Source: Sphingomonas sp. JC676
GTDB taxonomy: Bacteria; Pseudomonadota; Alphaproteobacteria; Sphingomonadales; Sphingomonadaceae
Length of the DNA stretch: 64,000 bases
Assembly (NCBI RefSeq): GCF_014489075.1
Contig: NZ_JACTGR010000001.1
Location: 434,001 to 498,000, forward strand
Direction of reading: 5' to 3'
Positions within the stretch are counted from its first letter, which is position 1. Every line of letters begins with the position of its first letter. This document shows positions 59,717-64,000 of the stretch, piece by piece. The notes under the pieces are model-generated. The model ran no database searches. It had not been told where the DNA came from and was given only the letters and a program-made list of their open reading frames with translations. Both the position numbers and the translations under genes were made by a program.

Positions 59717-60804
59717 TCTATCTCGACTATCAGGCGACGACGCCGCTCGCGCCCGAAGCATTGCAGGCGATGCTGCCCGGGCTGGAGAGCCAGCATGCCA
59801 ACCCACATTCGCCCCATGCGCCGGGGCGGGCCGCGAAGGCCGTGGTGGAGGCTGCACGCGAACAGATCGCGGCGCTGCTGCCGCATGGCGGGACCCTCTC
59901 CTTCACCAGCGGCGCGACCGAGGCGCTCAACTGGGCGATCAAGGGCTCGACCGGCGGAATCGTGACCTTCGCGACCGAGCACGCCGCGGTGCTCGACACG
60001 GTCGAGGCCGAGGCGCGCAAGGGGCGGCAGGTGACGGTGGTGCCGGTGGAGTCGGACGGGCTTCCCGATCTGGCGGCGGCTCGCGCGGCGATCGTGCCGG
60101 GTACCGGGCTGGTCGCGGCGATGCTGGTCAACAACGAAATCGGCGTGCTCCATCCGGTCGAGGAGATTGCGCGATTGGCGCGTGCGGCGGGGGCGCTGTT
60201 CCTGTGCGACGCGGTGCAGGGTTATGGCCGGGTGCGCATCCCCGAGGATTGCGACCTGATCGCGGTCTCGGCGCACAAGATCCACGGACCCAAGGGCGTG
60301 GGCGGGCTGTGGATCCGCGAGGGCGTGACGTTGGAACCCTTGATGCATGGCGGCGGGCAGGAGCCTGCCGGTCGATCGGGGACGCTTTCACCCGCACTCT
60401 GCGCCGGGTTCGGGGCGGCGGCTCTGCTCGCCAAGCAGCGTTTCGGCGCTGATCATGCGCATGTGCAGCAGCTCTTCCGCGCGGCGCTGGCGCATATGGG
60501 CGCGGACTGGACGCTCAACGGCTCGCTGGGCGAGCGCTATCACGGCAATATCAACATCCGCCGCGCTGGCCTCGACGTCGCGCGGCTGATCAGCGACTTG
60601 CGCGATATCGCCTTTTCCGCGGGATCGGCCTGTGCGAGCGGGTCGGGGCGGCCCAGCCACGTGCTGCGCGCGATCGGGCTGAGCGATGCCGAGGCGAAGT
60701 CGAGCATCCGGCTGGGCTTCGGCCGCTACACGACCGAAGAGGAATTGATGACCGCGCTGACACGCATCACCGCTGCCGCGCGCGCGCAGAAGGTGGCTGC
60801 GTGA
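59713..60804 (+). CDS. Cysteine desulfurase, second of tandem pair
   Basis: 363-residue NifS/IscS-type enzyme. MIYLDYQATTPLAPEAL, the PLP-binding histidine region TEHAAVLDT, the PLP lysine in SAHKIHGPKGVGG and the catalytic cysteine in SAGSACASGSGRPSHVL are intact. It is coupled at both ends: ATG overlaps the upstream stop, and its TGA overlaps the ferredoxin GTG. Sulfur delivery for Fe-S assembly is likely; no scaffold gene (sufBCD or iscU) is in the window. Confidence 0.92.
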   Translation: MIYLDYQATTPLAPEALQAMLPGLESQHANPHSPHAPGRAAKAVVEAAREQIAALLPHGGTLSFTSGATEALNWAIKGSTGGIVTFATEHAAVLDTVEAEARKGRQVTVVPVESDGLPDLAAARAAIVPGTGLVAAMLVNNEIGVLHPVEEIARLARAAGALFLCDAVQGYGRVRIPEDCDLIAVSAHKIHGPKGVGGLWIREGVTLEPLMHGGGQEPAGRSGTLSPALCAGFGAAALLAKQRFGADHAHVQQLFRAALAHMGADWTLNGSLGERYHGNINIRRAGLDVARLISDLRDIAFSAGSACASGSGRPSHVLRAIGLSDAEAKSSIRLGFGRYTTEEELMTALTRITAAARAQKVAA

Positions 60805-61136
60805 TACGAGTCCGTTTCGTCAGTGCCGATGGTAGCGAAACCCGCGAAGTCGCAGCGCCCGAAGGCCATCGGCTGCTTGAGGTCGCGCAGAATGACGGCC
60901 AGCCGCTGGAGGGGACGTGCGAGGGGCAGATGGCCTGCTCGACCTGTCATGTGATCGTCGCGGCCGAGGATTTCGCGCGATTGCCCAAGGCGAGCGAGGA
61001 AGAAGAGGATATGCTCGACCTCGCGATCGGCGCCTCGCGGACCAGCCGGCTCGCTTGTCAGATATTGCTTACGCCGGAGCTGGATGGGCTGACCGTGCGG
61101 ATGCCGCCGCAGCACCGCGACATGCAGGGGCGCTGA
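60801..61136 (+). CDS. 2Fe-2S ferredoxin, adrenodoxin type
   Basis: 111-residue electron carrier. Cluster cysteines C40, C46, C49 and C86 have the C-x5-C-x2-C spacing of vertebrate-type/Isc ferredoxins (GTCEGQMACSTCH, then SRLACQI). The acidic patch EEEEDMLDLA is the usual partner-binding site. GTG start overlaps the desulfurase stop. It probably supplies electrons for cluster assembly with the two desulfurases. Confidence 0.93.
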   Translation: MIRVRFVSADGSETREVAAPEGHRLLEVAQNDGQPLEGTCEGQMACSTCHVIVAAEDFARLPKASEEEEDMLDLAIGASRTSRLACQILLTPELDGLTVRMPPQHRDMQGR

Positions 61137-61260
61137 GCCTTTGAGTAGGGCCGTGAGTCCAAATCGCACGCGCCTTCAAATCGGCGGCATTGCCATGGAA
61201 CCAGACACCACCCGTAACGATTGCGCCTGACGCAGGGAGTCCTGCAAAAGGAGAGTCTGA

Positions 61261-61497
61261 ATGAAGATGATCGCGCTTCTCGCGGCGGCGGCGGCCGCTG
61301 CCCTCGCCATTCCCGCATCCGCCGCGCCCGTGGCTGCACAAGAATCACATCGGACGGTGACGCGCAGCACCACCACTGTCGCGCATGGCCAGCGGCACCA
61401 TCACGGCCGGAAATCCTATTGGCGCAAGGTGTGCACCAACAAATGGCGAAACCATCACCGCGTCCGCGTCTGCCGCAAGGTTCGCGCCTGGCGTTAA
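61261..61497 (+). CDS. Small secreted basic, histidine-rich protein
   Basis: 78-residue precursor: a signal peptide (MIALLAAAAAAALAIPASAA), then a mature part rich in His and Arg (GQRHHHGRKSYWRKV) with two cysteines (VCTNKW and RVCRKV). AGGAGAG lies 6 bases before the ATG. Similar short proteins ending in RKVC-x-KWR-HHR are, from memory, common in sphingomonads, with unknown function. A weak GGAAC-type stress promoter may lie at 61197. Confidence 0.7.
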   Translation: MKMIALLAAAAAAALAIPASAAPVAAQESHRTVTRSTTTVAHGQRHHHGRKSYWRKVCTNKWRNHHRVRVCRKVRAWR

Positions 61498-61508
61498 GCC
61501 GAGCGTGA

Positions 61509-61535
61509 GGGAGCGCCCCCGACCCGGGCGCTCCC
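61509..61535 (+). terminator. Hairpin terminator after the small basic protein gene
   Basis: GGGAGCGCCC (61509-61518) and GGGCGCTCCC (61526-61535) form a perfect 10-base stem with a 7-base loop, 11 bases after the stop at 61497. Only a short T-containing tail follows. It insulates the following 4.5S RNA gene. Confidence 0.7.
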
Positions 61536-61570
61536 GACCCTTGCTTCGTCGAACAGCTTCCCCCATATGC

Positions 61571-61668
61571 GCCGCGGGAGTCGGGCGGACGATGCCGTCG
61601 CCAACCCGGTCAGGTCCGGAAGGAAGCAGCCGCAACGATTTCGTATCGGGTCGTTCCGGCTCCCACCT
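61571..61668 (+). ncRNA. ffs: 4.5S signal recognition particle RNA (bacterial small type)
   Basis: The conserved Ffh-binding core GGTCAGGTCCGGAAGGAAGC-AGCC is at about 61608-61631, with its GGAA tetraloop. The 5' strand GGGAGTCGG (61576-61584) pairs with CCGGCTCCC (61656-61664), closing the hairpin. The size (about 95 bases) and position just upstream of dnaX are typical. Ends are approximate. The RNA works with Ffh to target membrane proteins. Confidence 0.92.
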
Positions 61669-61742
61669 CATCTTATCCGATTTGTCGGATGTGTTGGCCA
61701 CCGGCTTCGACAAACGCCGCGCCGCCACCTAGATAGGTGGCA

Positions 61743-63356
61743 ATGTCCGATTCCCTTCTTGGCCTCGACGAACCGCCCCAGCCCCGGCAGGAGGCGTATC
61801 GCGTCCTTGCACGCAAATACCGGCCGCAGACCTTTTCCGAGCTGATCGGGCAGGATGCGATGGTCACCACGCTGGGCAACGCGATCAAGCGCGACCGGCT
61901 GGCGCACGCTTTCCTGCTGACCGGCGTGCGGGGCGTGGGCAAGACCTCCACTGCGCGGCTGATCGCCAAGGCATTGAACTGCATCGGGCCGGACGGGCTG
62001 GGCGGGCCGACGATCGATCCCTGCGGCATCTGCGAGCCGTGCCGGGCGATCGCCGAGGGGCGGCATATCGACGTGATCGAGATGGACGCCGCCAGCCATA
62101 CCGGCATCGACGACATCCGCGAGATCATCGAGGCGTCGCGCTATTCGGCGGTCTCCGCGCGCTACAAGATCTACATCATTGACGAAGTCCATATGCTGTC
62201 CAAGGCCGCGTTCAACGGTCTGCTGAAGACGCTCGAGGAGCCGCCGGCGCATGTGAAGTTCCTGTTCGCCACGACAGAGGTGAACAAGGTGCCGGTGACG
62301 GTGCTGTCGCGCTGTCAGCGCTTCGACCTGCGGCGGATATCGGCAGAAGCGCTGACCGCGCATTTCGCGATGGTCTCCGAGAAGGAAGGCGTCGAGGCCG
62401 AGCCCGAGGCGCTGGCGATGATCGCACGTGCGGCGGAGGGATCGGCGCGCGACGGGCTTTCGATCCTCGACCAGGCGATCGCGCATGCGGGGCTGGAGGG
62501 CGAGGGGGTCAAGGCCGACGCGGTGCGGGCTATGCTCGGGCTTTCGGACCGCGGCGCGATCCGGGCGCTGTTCGGGCTGCTGCTCGAAGGCGACGCACCG
62601 GGCGCGCTCGCTTCGCTGCGCGGGCAATATGATCTGGGCGTCGATCCGCAGGCGGTGCTCCGCACGCTGCTGGAGACCGTCCACGGCGTGACGCTTACCA
62701 AGCTCGGCACCGCTGCGGTGGCCGGGCAATCGGCTGAGGAAGTGAAGGCGCTGGAGAATTGGGCGGCGGGGCTGTCCTTCGCGGCGCTGCACCGGCTGTG
62801 GCAGTTGCTGCTGCGCGGCCATGACGAGGTGGCGCGGGCGGTGCTGCCGATCGAGGCATGCGAGATGGCGCTGCTGCGGGTGATCCACGCCTCGCACCTT
62901 CCCGATCCGGGCGAGCTGGCGCGGCAGATCGCGAACGGCACGATCTCGGCGCCCACCCCTGCCGTTACGGCTTCGCAGGCGGCAATGCCGGCGACGATGG
63001 CCGAGCTGGCCGATCATCTGAAGGCGGCAAAGCGCCTTCAACTCGCCACGCAGGTGGGAGACTATCTGCGGCCGGTGCGTTTCGAGGGGACGGAGATCGA
63101 GTTCGGTGCGGCCAGGCCGCTGCCACATGATTTCATCAAGGACTTGGGCGCCGCACTCAAGGATATCACCGGCGTCAATTGGCGGCTAAGGGTCTCCGAA
63201 GGCGCCACGGCGCCCACGCTGCGCGAGCAGCAGGCGGCGAACGAGGCGGTCGAGCGCGAAGCGGTGCTCCGCTCGCCGGTGGTCGCCGCCGCGATGGAAG
63301 CCTTTCCCGATGCCGAGCTGATCGGCTGGACCAAGACACGGAGTAATCAGGCATGA
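61743..63356 (+). CDS. dnaX: DNA polymerase III gamma/tau subunit
   Basis: 537-residue clamp-loader ATPase. Walker A GVRGVGKTST (61-70), zinc cysteines C80, C94, C97 and C100, Walker B IYIIDEVHML, and the SRC motif (VLSRCQRFDLRR) are all present. The C-terminal tau part is shorter than in E. coli, as in many alphaproteobacteria. ATG 61743 follows AGGTGG; a GTG six bases earlier is possible. Its stop overlaps the ybaB start by 4 bases. No clear slippery A-run for frameshifting to gamma was noticed. Confidence 0.96.
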   Translation: MSDSLLGLDEPPQPRQEAYRVLARKYRPQTFSELIGQDAMVTTLGNAIKRDRLAHAFLLTGVRGVGKTSTARLIAKALNCIGPDGLGGPTIDPCGICEPCRAIAEGRHIDVIEMDAASHTGIDDIREIIEASRYSAVSARYKIYIIDEVHMLSKAAFNGLLKTLEEPPAHVKFLFATTEVNKVPVTVLSRCQRFDLRRISAEALTAHFAMVSEKEGVEAEPEALAMIARAAEGSARDGLSILDQAIAHAGLEGEGVKADAVRAMLGLSDRGAIRALFGLLLEGDAPGALASLRGQYDLGVDPQAVLRTLLETVHGVTLTKLGTAAVAGQSAEEVKALENWAAGLSFAALHRLWQLLLRGHDEVARAVLPIEACEMALLRVIHASHLPDPGELARQIANGTISAPTPAVTASQAAMPATMAELADHLKAAKRLQLATQVGDYLRPVRFEGTEIEFGAARPLPHDFIKDLGAALKDITGVNWRLRVSEGATAPTLREQQAANEAVEREAVLRSPVVAAAMEAFPDAELIGWTKTRSNQA

Positions 63357-63676
63357 AGAGCCTCGAAGACATCATGGCCATGGCGCAGAACGTCCAGGAG
63401 GAGCTGACCAAGGCCCAGGCCAATCTCGACACGATCGAGGTCGAGGGCGCCTCGGGCGGCGGGCTGGTGACGGTCAAGGCTTCCGCCAAGGGCCGGATCA
63501 TCGGCCTGCACATCGACGATTCGCTGATGAACCCGAGCGAGAAGGGCATGCTCGAGGACCTGCTCGCTGCCGCGTTCAACGACGCGCGCGCCAAGGCGGA
63601 CGCGGCCTCGCAGGAAGCGATGAGCAAGATGACCAGCGGTCTTCCGCTGCCGCCGGGCTTCAAGCTGCCCTTCTGA
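63353..63676 (+). CDS. ybaB: YbaB/EbfC family nucleoid-associated protein
   Basis: 107-residue DNA-binding dimer. The N-terminal helix (MKSLEDIMAMAQNVQEELTK), the core VEGASGGGLVTVKASAKGRI and the GLPLPPGFKLPF ending define the family. Translationally coupled to dnaX, the normal arrangement. In many bacteria recR follows, but here the next gene is a membrane protein. Confidence 0.95.
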   Translation: MKSLEDIMAMAQNVQEELTKAQANLDTIEVEGASGGGLVTVKASAKGRIIGLHIDDSLMNPSEKGMLEDLLAAAFNDARAKADAASQEAMSKMTSGLPLPPGFKLPF

Positions 63677-63693
63677 TCTGGATCAAGGCCGGC

Positions 63694-63719
63694 GGAACCA
63701 TCGTTGGCGCTCCTCTGTT
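63694..63719 (+). promoter_or_regulatory. Probable general-stress (EcfG) sigma promoter
   Basis: GGAACC (63694-63699) is followed, 17-18 bases later, by CTGTT (63715-63719), close to the alphaproteobacterial EcfG consensus GGAAC-N16/17-CGTT. It lies 29 bases before the start of the downstream gene, the correct place to drive it. Confidence 0.55.
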
Positions 63720-63747
63720 GGCAATCGCACACAGAGGAGGACTTGTT

Positions 63748-64000
63748 ATGGCCGATCGCATAACCGAGCGTACTGACGGCGTGACTGCCGAGCGCGTGAC
63801 CGAAACCGGTGGCGGGACCACCGTGATCGAACGGCGCGGCAGCGGCGCGGGTATTCTGATCGGATTGGCGATCCTGATCCTCGCGATCGTTGGCGCCGTC
63901 TATCTCTACAATCAGAACGCCCGCGAGAATCAGAAGACCGATGCGGTGCAGCAGGCGGCCGGGAAGGTCGGTGATGCCGCCAAGGACGTGGGCGACGCCG
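63748..64000 (+). CDS. Hypothetical membrane protein (3' end outside window)
   Basis: At least 84 residues, open at the window edge. The N-terminus is polar (MADRITERTDGVTAERVTET), then one hydrophobic helix (GILIGLAILILAIVGAVYLY), then a charged alanine-rich stretch (TDAVQQAAGKVGDAAKDVGDA) that looks like a repetitive amphipathic helix. AGGAGGA ends 8 bases before ATG 63748. The upstream EcfG-type promoter suggests a stress-induced envelope protein. No family assigned. Confidence 0.75.
   Translation, partial: MADRITERTDGVTAERVTETGGGTTVIERRGSGAGILIGLAILILAIVGAVYLYNQNARENQKTDAVQQAAGKVGDAAKDVGDA

Noticed and set aside
61197..61222. EcfG promoter before the small basic protein gene
   Set aside because: GGAACC is present but the -10 position reads GATT rather than CGTT, so it is too weak to list as a feature.

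Overview
The window is high-GC DNA from an alphaproteobacterium, most likely Sphingomonas or a close sphingomonad. The evidence is a complete XrtA (exosortase A) exopolysaccharide locus, two sigma/FecR/TonB-receptor cassettes, a deoxyhypusine-synthase-like enzyme next to an ornithine decarboxylase (sphingomonads are known for sym-homospermidine), and the order 4.5S RNA-dnaX-ybaB. No tRNA, rRNA, CRISPR array, insertion sequence or prophage was seen.

Layout. 1-3.1 kb: a TetX-like FAD monooxygenase cut by the window edge, a perfect-arm palindromic operator, a gene remnant, a short-chain dehydrogenase and a YbaN-type membrane protein. 3.3-9.5 kb: a surface-signalling group made of a TonB receptor with an STN domain, a secreted M28 peptidase, a FecR anti-sigma and an ECF sigma. 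10-15.2 kb: a lipoprotein of unusual composition, a methyltransferase, and a translationally coupled glycosyltransferase-histidine kinase-response regulator operon. 15.5-18.2 kb: two small unknown genes and a GGDEF/EAL protein whose EAL half looks inactive. 18.4-25 kb: a second surface-signalling cassette running sigma, FecR, TonB receptor, PhoD phosphodiesterase/phosphatase. 25.4-26.7 kb: a tiny membrane protein and thioredoxin reductase.

27.0-44.5 kb is the main feature, an XrtA-associated exopolysaccharide locus. On the minus strand it has an acyl carrier protein and two XrtA-associated hydrolases. Divergently, on the plus strand, it has an acyl-CoA ligase, a PLP decarboxylase, a small unknown gene, the export lipoprotein, chain-length factor, tyrosine autokinase, outer-membrane barrel, ATPase, polysaccharide deacetylase, FemAB-like protein, glycosyltransferase, exosortase A fused to an EpsI domain, and an asparagine-synthase-like amidotransferase. 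Most genes overlap their neighbour by 1-4 bases. No PEP-CTERM substrate and no PrsK/PrsR regulator lies in the window.

44.6-53.4 kb holds accessory metabolism: a beta-propeller lipoprotein, a lipoprotein di-haem peroxidase, a MAPEG protein, an epoxide hydrolase, an esterase, and a LysR regulator divergent from two short-chain dehydrogenases. 53.4-57.8 kb carries the homospermidine pair, a serine/threonine dehydratase-like enzyme and small membrane proteins. 57.9-64 kb carries an alpha/beta hydrolase, two tandem cysteine desulfurases with a ferredoxin, a small secreted basic protein, 4.5S RNA, dnaX, ybaB and a partial membrane-protein gene behind a probable general-stress promoter. Four composite inverted repeats of the REP type sit in intergenic gaps of the right half.
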